17,727 nucleotides of DNA from Gryganskiella cystojenkinii (lineage: Eukaryota > Mortierellomycota > Mortierellomycetes > Mortierellales > Mortierellaceae), in assembly GCA_015852425.1 (NCBI GenBank), contig JAAAIG010000517.1, forward strand, positions 465-18,191, given 5' to 3'. The number at the start of each line of letters is the position of its first letter. Position 1 is the stretch's first letter. Made by a program: the position numbers and the translations under genes. Below are positions 1 through 8,467 of this stretch, one piece after another. Below the pieces are notes generated by a model. It searched no databases and was not told the origin of the DNA. It worked only from the letters and a program-made list of their open reading frames with translations.

Positions 1-58
1 TTCTAATATTATCTATTTCGATGGCATTATTTCACGAGATTTTAACCCATCATCTTCC

Positions 59-2536
59 TTAAAAATAAAAGACTCTCAATCCCGGCTTTCGCTTCCTCAG
101 TAGCAATGCACCATCTCGCGCCTCCTCTGCCGCCAAATTGTTCCGACCATAGAATCGATACAACTTTGGCCAATGCTCCAAAATCCATTCCGAATCCCCG
201 ACCGTCAAGTTGACATCAATATTCTGTAACCAGGTCAAGTCTTGAAGCCATCGGAGGTTCATGAATCGATCCAGGTACCCTCCATTTCGGGGCCCGCCTT
301 GTTTTCTCCACCGGTTCTCGTCCTCTTCAGCAATCGCCTTCTCAGCGACCGCCTTCGTAGAAGAAGTCTGATAGAGCGAAGTGGACGAAGTGGACGAGGA
401 CCAGGAAGACAAGCTTATCGATTTGGTTCCACCGCTGCTGCTGATGGCACTGGTTGGTAATGTCAGCATAGGAGCCCATCGGGCATTGGTCCGGAACGAC
501 AAGGTCTCCAGCTGATCCAACTGTGAAATCTCCTCGACCAAGTACTCTCGAACTGTCCTTTCAGTCATCCAACGAGCCTTGTCGATCTTCACCGAGCTCT
601 CGTGTGGTGGCTGCTCGATCTGAACTCGAAGCTCAAGCGTCTTGAGAGACCGACAAGCACAGGCCCAAGACTTTAAGCCCATCATATATCCGACCTCGGC
701 GTATATAGTGGAATCCTCACAAATGGATTTTTCGTAGATCTCCTTCGCACTCTTCGCCTCCTTCTTGTTGCTTTCGTCGTCATTCTCTTCTTGTCCTGGT
801 CTGTCCCTGCTCAAGAACTTTTGTTGGTTCTTATAGATGACCGCGACTGACGCACCCATCTCATCCGAGCTTTGTCTTGTCCAGAGCGCTCGAACCTTGA
901 GAATCGAGAGGTTCGGGATCTGACTTACAAGTGCACCTAATCGGGCCAACGGCATCGTGATCGCAGTTAGGTCCAGATGTTCCAGTGTGGATCCATGATG
1001 GCCCACAAGAAGATCCCAGGGGCAAGGGCCATTAGGGAGATCAAGTTTGCTATGCGCCAAATGCTCGAAAATCGAAAAAGATTTCAATCGGAATCCTGTA
1101 CAGTCATCCGCATGTAGAGGTGGAATCCGGGTCCATTGACTTAATAAATGTGCATCTTTGTCAGTCGCTGTATCAGGGGAAGAGTTGGTAGCAGCTGTGC
1201 CAGTCCCGACTGTTCCGGCCATGGCAATAGTGGGAAATATTGTGGTAAATCCGTAGATAAGTCTTTGCTCTGCGGCATGAGTGGTCTCGTGAACGAAATC
1301 CGTTCGAGGCCTGAATGTCGCCATCGCCCCTCTTTCACCTAGAGATCTTATCCCTTTGGCAGAGTTGCACCCGATCGAGGGACAAAGTAAGGCCAGGGCC
1401 CAGTTCAAATGAGTTCTTTCATCCTCTACGTTCGTGATCTTGAGAGACGTCAGGTTCGGACAGGACTCGTGAAGACATTCTCGCATGGCCGGTATCATAT
1501 ACTCGAGATTGCCAGAGACAATTTCCAATCGCTCCAACCAAGGGCACATCTTGAATACCGGGAAATAGATCCAGAACTTCCTCGGAATCTCAAATACGAG
1601 ATTCAGGGATCGGATCTTGGTCATTGTCGTTGTCATTGTTGTCGTTATCGTCGTCGTCGAGGGTCCTGATCCTTTGAATTTGTCGTCCATGATTATCGGG
1701 TCCCAGTTCGGTTCTTCGGCATCGATTGGTAGCCTGGTATCCGCATCGGATCGTGTACACAATCGGACTGCAGCCGCTCCAGCATTCTCGCCATGCCGAC
1801 TGTTGATGTAACCAGGTCGACCGCCAACGCCATCCTCGAGGCGATTGCTTTGGAGCCGTCGACAGGCCCAGATGAACCGTTGTGCCCGCTGCGAGGTGTG
1901 GATCCATTTACTCGTGAAACTGATTCGCCTCAGGGTTGGATGGGATTCGATTACCAGACAGAGTTGTTCAAAGGTCTCGTCTTGGTCAAGCTTCAACATT
2001 TCGATCCACAGGTTCTCAATCGTGGGATGACACTCCAAGAACTCAAACAAAGCCAGGGCTTGCTCATGCGCCGTCGGGATTGTACAGACGGGATGCCGTC
2101 TTGGCCACCATTTGAGGACTCTGAGGTTCGGAAAGGTCATGATCCATTTGTCGAGTTTGGGAGTCAGAGCGGTCTCAGAGTCGTGGGAGGTGTTGTGATT
2201 GTTGATAGACTGCTCAGGCCGGTGCTGGTCAGGCAAGTTGTTGTTGAGTCCCTTTTGTGGCGCTGTCACGATGCCTTCTTGATGTTGTCGGTATAAAGGC
2301 GAAAGGTCGTGCCAGTCAATGGTGAGTTCTTGGATAAGAGGAGAGTATCGCAGGAGGATGTCGAGGTTGATAACTTTGACGCTTTCGACAACTTTCCAAA
2401 CAGACGGTGTGAGAATCCGATTCCATTCCTTTGAGACGAGGACACACATGCAAAAGTCCCTGAAGGTGAATGATGCGGTGATGGAATCCCGGATGGGCCA
2501 GATCTCAAGGACGGATTCAATCGTCGTCGATGGCAT
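59..2536 (-). CDS. F-box / leucine-rich-repeat-like protein, 825 aa, single exon
   Basis: Uninterrupted frame from ATG (2534-2536) to TAA (59-61), with no intron needed. Residues about 5-50 look like a fungal F-box: a short helix (ESVLEIWPIRDSI), then the pattern FRDFCMCVLVSKEWNRIL and a Trp (SVWKVV), as in F-boxes that bind Skp1. The rest has scattered leucine-rich units (for example NLRVLKWW, SLKTLELRV, LETLSFR, HLDLTAI) typical of irregular LRR proteins, interrupted by low-complexity inserts: a Thr-rich tract at residues 294-305 and a Ser/Thr-rich stretch at about 697-726. By family, it would be the substrate-recognition subunit of an SCF ubiquitin ligase; the target is unknown. The context at -3 of the ATG is T, so the start is not ideal, but the F-box begins immediately after it and no upstream ATG is attractive. 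It lies 304 bp downstream of, and in tandem with, the gene at 2841-4727. The F-box is called by eye, not by profile search. Confidence 0.83.
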   Translation of the reverse strand: MPSTTIESVLEIWPIRDSITASFTFRDFCMCVLVSKEWNRILTPSVWKVVESVKVINLDILLRYSPLIQELTIDWHDLSPLYRQHQEGIVTAPQKGLNNNLPDQHRPEQSINNHNTSHDSETALTPKLDKWIMTFPNLRVLKWWPRRHPVCTIPTAHEQALALFEFLECHPTIENLWIEMLKLDQDETFEQLCLVIESHPTLRRISFTSKWIHTSQRAQRFIWACRRLQSNRLEDGVGGRPGYINSRHGENAGAAAVRLCTRSDADTRLPIDAEEPNWDPIIMDDKFKGSGPSTTTITTTMTTTMTKIRSLNLVFEIPRKFWIYFPVFKMCPWLERLEIVSGNLEYMIPAMRECLHESCPNLTSLKITNVEDERTHLNWALALLCPSIGCNSAKGIRSLGERGAMATFRPRTDFVHETTHAAEQRLIYGFTTIFPTIAMAGTVGTGTAATNSSPDTATDKDAHLLSQWTRIPPLHADDCTGFRLKSFSIFEHLAHSKLDLPNGPCPWDLLVGHHGSTLEHLDLTAITMPLARLGALVSQIPNLSILKVRALWTRQSSDEMGASVAVIYKNQQKFLSRDRPGQEENDDESNKKEAKSAKEIYEKSICEDSTIYAEVGYMMGLKSWACACRSLKTLELRVQIEQPPHESSVKIDKARWMTERTVREYLVEEISQLDQLETLSFRTNARWAPMLTLPTSAISSSGGTKSISLSSWSSSTSSTSLYQTSSTKAVAEKAIAEEDENRWRKQGGPRNGGYLDRFMNLRWLQDLTWLQNIDVNLTVGDSEWILEHWPKLYRFYGRNNLAAEEARDGALLLRKRKPGLRVFYF
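1622..1657 (-). repeat. Thr-codon repeat coding a (TTTx)3 tract
   Basis: Twelve codons in the F-box gene at 59-2536 read as three four-residue units, TTTI-TTTM-TTTM (residues 294-305), built from ACN codons with ATA or ATG every fourth position. The reverse complement is a run of NGT triplets. This looks like a coding microsatellite that expanded by slippage inside a loop between leucine-rich segments. The length may vary among strains. Confidence 0.6.
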
Positions 2537-2840
2537 TGAACGATTGATTAATTGTTGGAAACACTGAAATCTAGAAGGAAAAGAAGGGCAGAGAGAGGAC
2601 AGGGAGGGGGAATGGGAGAGAACGAGAAGAACGAAAAAAACAATGCTGGAGTGGGAAGAGATGGCCTGTGTGTCCCTGGAAACATTTGGTCACTCTGTGG
2701 CAGTGCCAGTACTGTTTTCAAAGATTTCGTGGCGCTTTGAGAGGGCGGTGGAGAACCAAAGGCAAAAAAACACTTTTTATTAGACAAACAGATATCCGTG
2801 TCATAGAAGCAAAGGAAGACGTTGAAGTACTGACTATTGT
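2537..2840. other. Intergenic region between two tandem F-box genes
   Basis: This 304-bp spacer carries the 3' end of the upstream gene (poly(A) signal at 2776-2781) and the promoter and leader of the downstream F-box gene. On the minus strand, the part next to the downstream ATG (about 2565-2640) is strongly pyrimidine-rich (C/T runs), as in many fungal leaders. I see no convincing TATA box close to the start. A minus-strand open frame here (2548-2979) overlaps the end of the neighbouring gene and has no recognisable content. Confidence 0.5.
2776..2781 (-). terminator. Poly(A) signal AATAAA of the 2841-4727 gene
   Basis: Plus-strand TTTATT gives a canonical AATAAA on the minus strand, 60 bp past the TGA of the F-box gene ending at 2841. 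Distance and orientation fit a cleavage and polyadenylation signal. The hexamer match is direct; its function is inferred. Confidence 0.5.
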
Positions 2841-4727
2841 TCACCACCAATCGTGATGAGTCATGGTCGCGCAACAAGGGTTGCAGACGTACGGGAGATG
2901 CACCCAGTGATCTCTCTCCGTCCAGAACCGATCCTGAACCCCATGGTCTCGAAGCTTGGGCCAATGCTGGATCTTCCACTCCGTCTCTTCTGCCCCTTGG
3001 TTCACACGCATCCCCCAGATAGCCACCCGAGTCAACCGACTGAGGCTCTTGAGCTCATCCAACCCATCCTTCAAATTCATGGACAAACTTTGGATCGCGT
3101 ATTCAAGGGAACCTAGATCTTCCTGTTCTTCCTCTTCATCCTCCTCCTTGTTCCTCTCATTGCCATTGTTTTCATGAGCGGTCTCGGGATCTTGGACTGC
3201 TCTTCCTTCTTCTCTGCCCCCTCCCTCGCCAGTGTTCTCCTGTTGTCCTTCGGTGGCTATCACCTCCTCTTCCTCTAATACCCCATTGATGACGGCAGGT
3301 TCCGTTACACCAAGATCATCATGATCACCAACCTCGGAGGATGGTGCTGACGATGTGTCCTGGTAATATTGCAATCGAGCGTTATTCATCCCCAAGGAAA
3401 GCACACGGAGCTTGGTAAGACGACCGAGTTGAGCCATAACTTTTCGTTGATAGAGTCTCATCTCCTCGAATTTGTCTAGGTCGAACTCATCGATCGTCCC
3501 GTGTTCGATATGATATTCTCGTACAAGATCCATCCGAGGGACCTGACCGATCAGACATTTGAAGGTCTCGAGTTCCAGGCAGACCCAGTCTTCGCCGCGA
3601 ATGATATCCCAGAACTTGAGCATGTATCGCCTCGGATCGTCCCCTTCGTACATGATACTGGGAATGTTGTCGAACCGTTTAAGTTTCGGAGCCGAGGATA
3701 ATAACGTTTGGATCGCAGGGCTATTGAACGCGCGGCATTTACTGATCCTCAAATTCTCCAACGTCGAACTATGCTCAAGAATTGCGGACACGCAAAGGGC
3801 GCCAATGGCCTCTCCGTCGGAACTCTTTACACCAATAGTTTTCCAGCCGTTGGTACCCCCACCTCGGTAGATCACTCGGCACAACCTACGGTCGTGTTTT
3901 TTGGAAGTCTTGCCTGATTGATGGTCCAGATCCAGTTCCTCCAGGTTGGGACATCGATCCAGCAAAGGTGTAACGACACGATAGTTCGGATTTGGGATCG
4001 TGAGGGACAGTTTCTTTAAGTTTGGGAGGGCTCGAACCTCTGTCACTCTGCTCTTGTTGCTTTGTTTCTCTTTGTTGTCATCAAGGACATGAGTGTTGAC
4101 TGGAGTGGCGAGCGATGCGCTTGAATACGAGATATCGCTTAGGTACAAGGATTCGAGACTTTGTGGTAACGCAGCCAACAGTCGCTCTTGATTTTCGCGT
4201 GTCTGAAACGGCGCCAGGTGTACAGACAGCCTGACAAGTTGTTTTGATCTATCGAGCAGTTGGAGGATTGATCGCATATCCACAGGGGACTCTGGTTCTG
4301 CTTCCTCAGACCGATGACGTCGATATTCAACATGGAGTTCCTTCAAGTTCAGGTCCTTGAGTCGTTGTTCTGCTTGTTCTTGGCGTTGGTTGACCGGTTG
4401 GTAAAAGTAATCTAGAGAGTCCCGGAACGAGACTTCGAGAATTCGAATCCGATGAATGTTTCGCTGGAGTGACACTGGGATGTTATGGTCCTTCTCCTTG
4501 GGGTCATAGATGGCCTTGAAGCGGTAGTACATGACGTGGTGAAGATCGATCGAGTACCAGATGCGGTCGATCAGTCGTTCATATAAGGCCTTGTTCAGAC
4601 GGACACAAACAGCCAGGTTATCAATGGTTAAGAGAGGAGTGATCATGTCCATGATCTCGTTCGGTAGGTCTTCGAAACCTCGGGCAAGCCTCAGGGTGTA
4701 CTTGCTGCTGTTGTTATTGTTGTCCAT
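2841..4727 (-). CDS. F-box / leucine-rich-repeat-like protein with acidic linker, 628 aa, single exon
   Basis: Starts at ATG 4725-4727 (MDNNNNSSKYTL, A at -3) and ends at TGA 2841-2843. The open frame extends another 73 codons upstream, but that extension begins with GTG at 4946 and is low-complexity leader-like sequence, so the internal ATG is preferred; a TATA-like site at 4820-4827 agrees. Residues about 18-62 resemble an F-box (FEDLPNEIMDMITPLL, then LAVCVRLNKALYERLIDRIW). The middle contains irregular leucine-rich units (LNLKELHVEYR, NLKKLSLTIP, NLEELDLDH, LENLRISKC, LTKLRVLSLGM). Residues about 483-540 form an unusually acidic Glu/Asp/Gly/Asn-rich linker, followed by a last leucine-rich segment and a tail rich in Trp, His and Cys (PYVCNPCC, ending HHDWW). 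The likely role is an SCF-type substrate adaptor. The substrate is unknown. Confidence 0.84.
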   Translation of the reverse strand: MDNNNNSSKYTLRLARGFEDLPNEIMDMITPLLTIDNLAVCVRLNKALYERLIDRIWYSIDLHHVMYYRFKAIYDPKEKDHNIPVSLQRNIHRIRILEVSFRDSLDYFYQPVNQRQEQAEQRLKDLNLKELHVEYRRHRSEEAEPESPVDMRSILQLLDRSKQLVRLSVHLAPFQTRENQERLLAALPQSLESLYLSDISYSSASLATPVNTHVLDDNKEKQSNKSRVTEVRALPNLKKLSLTIPNPNYRVVTPLLDRCPNLEELDLDHQSGKTSKKHDRRLCRVIYRGGGTNGWKTIGVKSSDGEAIGALCVSAILEHSSTLENLRISKCRAFNSPAIQTLLSSAPKLKRFDNIPSIMYEGDDPRRYMLKFWDIIRGEDWVCLELETFKCLIGQVPRMDLVREYHIEHGTIDEFDLDKFEEMRLYQRKVMAQLGRLTKLRVLSLGMNNARLQYYQDTSSAPSSEVGDHDDLGVTEPAVINGVLEEEEVIATEGQQENTGEGGGREEGRAVQDPETAHENNGNERNKEEDEEEEQEDLGSLEYAIQSLSMNLKDGLDELKSLSRLTRVAIWGMRVNQGAEETEWKIQHWPKLRDHGVQDRFWTERDHWVHLPYVCNPCCATMTHHDWW

Positions 4728-4819
4728 AATTGGTTTAAAGTCGGGTAAGAGGGAACAAAGGAGGGAAAGTTGAGGTAAGAATGAAGAAGCTTTTTGAATG
4801 TGAAATGAGAATTGTCGAA

Positions 4820-4827
4820 ATATTATA
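4820..4827 (-). promoter_or_regulatory. TATA-like element upstream of the 2841-4727 gene
   Basis: The minus strand reads TATAATAT here, 93 bp upstream of the chosen ATG at 4727 and 3' of the GTG at 4946 where the open frame begins. If it is used, the transcript would start about 30 bp downstream, leaving a leader of roughly 60 nt whose first in-frame ATG is the chosen start. The core is AT-rich and imperfect, so confidence is moderate. Confidence 0.4.
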
Positions 4828-5342
4828 AGAGAAATGGGATTGAGATGATGATGAATGTGAGAATGGAGGGCGAATGGAGGCGAAGCGGAGAAAATTCTCT
4901 TTGTTGACGGGGGCAAGGTAAGAGAGAGACTATTTTCATGCGGCACTGCAAATTCGGTAGCACAATGACCAAACCCGAGTTGTTTTGGGACCTTTTATTT
5001 GCTTCACCACCAGTCTTGGGTCCTACGATGTTAGTACCCTTCGTCACAGTCCTCTGACCCAACACTCGGATCCATGGTCACAAAGTGACCCCGATGCGGA
5101 TTGTATCCCTAGATTCTTTACCGAAATCGGGCCAATGCTTCTGCATCCATTGCCTTTACCTTTGGGTTTGACCATGACTCATCCATAGGAGGCGCATCCG
5201 TCGTCCGGTCGTAGATTTTTCAAGCTCGCATTCCATTTTCGCGGATTTGGTCCTGTTCGCGCGTGTTCAACTTGCACCACTGCCGTTCAGCGTGTTAGAG
5301 TGCCAAAATACAAGCCTGCGACCGCATATAACAGGGGTAGCA

Positions 5343-5398
5343 TATGTGTGTATGTGTGTATGTGTGTATGTGTGTATGTGTGTATGTGTGTATGTGTG
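5343..5398. repeat. Microsatellite (TATGTGTG)x7
   Basis: Seven perfect head-to-tail copies of the 8-base unit TATGTGTG, followed at once by TG and a run of seven G (5400-5406). The array is perfect, so it is probably young and length-variable. It is a purine/pyrimidine alternation that can favour slippage. No coding role. Confidence 0.95.
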
Positions 5399-5941
5399 TG
5401 GGGGGGAGAGGCGATCAGGAATGAGATCTAATAATATAATAATATTTTGTTACCGCAGAGAAATGGAAATATGACCTGCTTGTAGGGGAAATGAGGGATT
5501 GGCTTGGTCGAGCCTAAGTCACTTCCACTTGAACCCTAACCTTGTAAAACGATGCCATCATGGTGATATGAGTGTAGCCGTAACGAGGGAGCGGAAATAA
5601 CTATTTACTGGCTTTTCAAGCGCAGGCTCTACCTCGGAAAGCAAAATGATTCAATACCGTAGCCAAACGGGGGTCTTTAATCGAACTGTGCATAGTTGTT
5701 CAGAGAAGTCCTTTTTCCTTTTTTAGATATCTACTCTAGTACAGTGCAACTGATAACACTTAGTGAGAGCGGGGGGCGTCTCTGACTCTTAACTCTTGCG
5801 CTGCATCTGCTGCAATTCTTAACAAGCATTATGAACAAGAGACGCCAACTCTGTCTTGTAAGCGTCATCGCACTGCCCATTGATTGCGTTTAATTGTGGC
5901 TTTCATCTTCTCATGAAATCGATTTTATGACTAAAGTATAC

Positions 5942-7783
5942 TCAGGGCTCCTTGTTGGGGACAATGAATGGCGACTGTAACAACTTCTCTGCGAATTTAG
6001 GATCCCCGATTACCGCATCCCATTCAGGGAGCGCGTTCAAAACGATCTGTCTGAAAACTGACCCATGGGTCTTTGCCGCGTTAGAGGGATCGTTGACGTA
6101 ATTGTACCCCCAGACGGTGAGGTCGTGGCGATTAAGACCATCGGTATAGAAACGATCGTTACGCAGGAGATTGACGGCATCACTGAGAATTGCACGGCTC
6201 GAAGTGTATGGAAGCGAGAGGCCATCTGTTTTGGTACCTTCAATCACTACACCGGGATATAGCTCAACGCGGTCAATACCATTGGGGCCGTAGTGTCTTT
6301 CGAGGGCCTTTACGACGTCTGGATCAGCTGCTACCCCAGGCCCAGACAACATCTCCTCGTACGATTGGTATTCCTTCAGGTTGAAGAAGCGACGGAATTC
6401 ATTGAGTGTGCACAGCCCTACTTTGCGAGCACCTCGGATTCCTTGCACTTCAGCTTCTGCAAGCTGACTTGGAACCTTCCTCGCGCCCATGCAGCTGGCC
6501 ACACTCTCCATACTGCCTTTCAGAATGTTAATGAGATCGACATCGTTGAACGCGCGTGATTCAGGGTTGCGGTGAATGCCCAAGCACACAGGCCCAATCT
6601 CAAATTCCTCTCTCGTGTAGTGGAGATCCCCGAAAATGTCTACAAATATCGAGGCCTGGTCCTGTCCCGGCCCCGAAGCATTTTGGGAGCGTGTCCTCAG
6701 TTCGTGATACCTCCTCGCGATTTGGAATTTATCCAGCCATTGTGCGTCCTCTTTACTGAGTGCGCTATGCCAGCGGTAAATGTAGCCGAACTCCAGAGAA
6801 ACCATATTTCCACTTGTCGGATCTGCGGCTGGAGGAGACATTAACGGATTGAGCGTAAAATCTGTGTCGGAGGGAAGGCCGAGAATGGTGCGCAGGTACT
6901 CGTGTAGAATAAGATTTGCGTAGCATGCGCCGTTGATGAGACGAGCAGTCTGGAAGACAAGTTCATCCGTTCGTTGGGGGCTGAGCTTCGGGCTGCCTTG
7001 GCCATACGTATGCGTGAAGCGGTAATTCTCGGCAACGTTCACGGCATCACTCAAAAGCTGCCTGGCGATGTAGTTGTGGTTTCGGGAAAAAATAATCACC
7101 ATGGCAACAATTCCAGGGATCTGAAACTGCAAGCGAGGATCGGCAAACGTATCCGGGTGCAATAAGCCTTGCTCAAATGTGCGAACTTGATTCTGCTCTG
7201 CTTGATTAACACCGTATACAGGACTAAGATCAGCGTAATGGGTTGTCAAGTTGATGGCCGGATTGACTGGGTCAGAACGGAACAGGTCATGTGTAATCAA
7301 GCCCGCCAGACAAAAGAGCAGGGAATTGACGCCAGTGGGATGAGGTTCAAATGGCTGGGAAGTTGGACGCTCCATCAGATCACGAAACAAGGCATGCGGG
7401 TCTGGCAATTCCAAATAGGTTTGCTGATACGATCCCGTGACACTGCGTGCATACGAGGTGTTTGATGCACCCATGTGCGGGTAGATGTGCGAGTTGTTGG
7501 AGCCATCGGCAGAGCGAAACGGGACGCCTGGCCAATTACGAGTGGGATGCTGCAAGTCTTGCCAATATGACGCAATTAAACGTGAGGTGAATTTGTCACT
7601 GACTTCCTTCGGCAATGCGGCAAGGACATTTACGAGCTTCTCAAATGGAACCTCACGATCATCAATTGGGGTTTCGCAACCAAGGGTCTTGGAAACGAGT
7701 TGCTCCACGACATACAGTTGTTGACCAGGAGTAATTGCACGCAGTTTCTCAATTATCTTGGCAATAGTGGAAATGGGACCCAT
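5942..7783 (-). CDS. Ppo-like fatty-acid heme dioxygenase (dioxygenase domain only), 613 aa
   Basis: Intronless, ATG 7781-7783 to TGA 5942-5944; G at -3 and +4 give a good start, and this is the first ATG after the TATA box. The protein matches the animal-heme-peroxidase-type dioxygenase of fungal psi-producing oxygenases (Ppo, linoleate diol synthase family). Visible landmarks in order: candidate distal heme His165 in LITHDLF; ADLSPVYG at 185-192; SRNHNYIARQLL at 233-244; YRWH at 336-339, with the presumed catalytic Tyr336 and proximal heme ligand His339; LCTLNEFRRFF at 457-467; ELYPGVVIEG at 507-516; SSRAILSDAVNLL at 528-540 and DRFYT at 543-547; LTVWGY at 555-560. The family reaction is radical dioxygenation of an unsaturated C18 or C20 fatty acid to a hydroperoxide. 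Typical Ppo enzymes run to about 1,100 residues, with a C-terminal P450 domain that isomerises the product; it is absent here, and the protein ends just after the dioxygenase fold. The product would then be a hydroperoxide or need another enzyme. No signal peptide is evident. Substrate and position of attack are not predictable from sequence alone. Confidence 0.93.
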   Translation of the reverse strand: MGPISTIAKIIEKLRAITPGQQLYVVEQLVSKTLGCETPIDDREVPFEKLVNVLAALPKEVSDKFTSRLIASYWQDLQHPTRNWPGVPFRSADGSNNSHIYPHMGASNTSYARSVTGSYQQTYLELPDPHALFRDLMERPTSQPFEPHPTGVNSLLFCLAGLITHDLFRSDPVNPAINLTTHYADLSPVYGVNQAEQNQVRTFEQGLLHPDTFADPRLQFQIPGIVAMVIIFSRNHNYIARQLLSDAVNVAENYRFTHTYGQGSPKLSPQRTDELVFQTARLINGACYANLILHEYLRTILGLPSDTDFTLNPLMSPPAADPTSGNMVSLEFGYIYRWHSALSKEDAQWLDKFQIARRYHELRTRSQNASGPGQDQASIFVDIFGDLHYTREEFEIGPVCLGIHRNPESRAFNDVDLINILKGSMESVASCMGARKVPSQLAEAEVQGIRGARKVGLCTLNEFRRFFNLKEYQSYEEMLSGPGVAADPDVVKALERHYGPNGIDRVELYPGVVIEGTKTDGLSLPYTSSRAILSDAVNLLRNDRFYTDGLNRHDLTVWGYNYVNDPSNAAKTHGSVFRQIVLNALPEWDAVIGDPKFAEKLLQSPFIVPNKEP

Positions 7784-7972
7784 GCCGGTATGAATACGCC
7801 CGCCAAGCAGACCTTCGACTTTCGAGGATGGAGGTTGAGAGCTGTTGTGAGATGCGGTAGCTAGGGATGGTGACGTCGAGGCAGCACAGCAGATGGATTA
7901 GAGGTAGCTATGGTGAATCAATACAGGAGGAATGTCGGGTGTGTAGCAAAAAATGAACACTCTGCTTGACGA

Positions 7973-7981
7973 CCTTTTATA
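7973..7981 (-). promoter_or_regulatory. TATA box of the Ppo-like dioxygenase gene
   Basis: The minus strand reads TATAAAAGG, a textbook TATA box, about 190 bp upstream of the ATG at 7783. A start about 30 bp downstream would give a leader of roughly 160 nt with no upstream ATG that I can find. This supports 7783 as the start and suggests a focused, possibly inducible promoter. Confidence 0.65.
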
Positions 7982-8054
7982 GCTGGAGGCGGCCTATGCA
8001 GAAGGGAGTCCGTACTTTGCGAGATGTTTGGCATAATTCATGCTTTGTCGACCC

Positions 8055-8102
8055 CCCAGCCCTCTCTGCTCGGCTGGTCATGTCCTCGCAGAGAGGGCTG
8101 GG
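8055..8102. repeat. Perfect 15-bp inverted repeat with extended imperfect stem
   Basis: CCCAGCCCTCTCTGC (8055-8069) is repeated as its exact reverse complement (8088-8102), separated by 18 bases. The stem continues outward as TCGACCC against GGGTCGA if three extra C are bulged on the left arm, giving over 20 paired bases. It sits about 75 bp upstream of the dioxygenase TATA box. It could be a tiny mobile-element remnant, an operator-like site or a cruciform-forming sequence. The structure is certain; the function is not. Confidence 0.85.
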
Positions 8103-8467
8103 TCGAACCTTGCAATATTTGGATCATCAATGAGCCCCTTTAAAATCCATTGACGCCAAAAATTTCAACAGAAATGCCTGCCCGTGTTGAAATCCATATC
8201 GCATGCATGGTCCTGTGACCAATGGTGCATTATTGTGTTTTTCCCCAGCAGTAACGCTTGCTCCCTCATGTCAATCATGCCCTCCCAGAACTTAACCTAC
8301 TATGAAATATCAAGTCTTTAGAAAAGATCAATGAGAAACAGAAAAAAGAAAAGAAGGGGGCCAAAGTTCAAGAGGATACAGAAAAAAAAAGAGGGGGGAC
8401 GCCTGAAGATCGAGGGCATGCAGACAGGAAGAGAGATGGTATTACTGCAAGGTATTCAAGCACTTGC

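Larger units (their letters stand above)
4728..5941. other. Intergenic region with no supported gene
   Basis: About 1.2 kb between the promoter of the F-box gene at 2841-4727 and the 3' end of the dioxygenase gene. It contains the TATA-like site at 4820-4827, a microsatellite at 5343-5398 with a G-run after it, and an AT-rich patch near 5430-5450 (AATATAATAATATT). Short open frames on both strands have no recognisable protein content. I searched by eye for a P450 remnant following the dioxygenase and saw none. No tRNA- or rRNA-like structure was seen. Confidence 0.55.

Noticed and set aside
1793..2296. Plus-strand frame of 167 codons
   Set aside because: Entirely antisense to the F-box gene at 59-2536; a shadow of that coding sequence.
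5343..5398. Considered as a CRISPR-like array
   Set aside because: Units are 8 bp with no spacers, and the genome is fungal; it is a microsatellite.
7784..7897. N-terminal extension of the dioxygenase
   Set aside because: The frame is open back to a TAA at 7898-7900 but contains no ATG, and the TATA box and start context support 7783.
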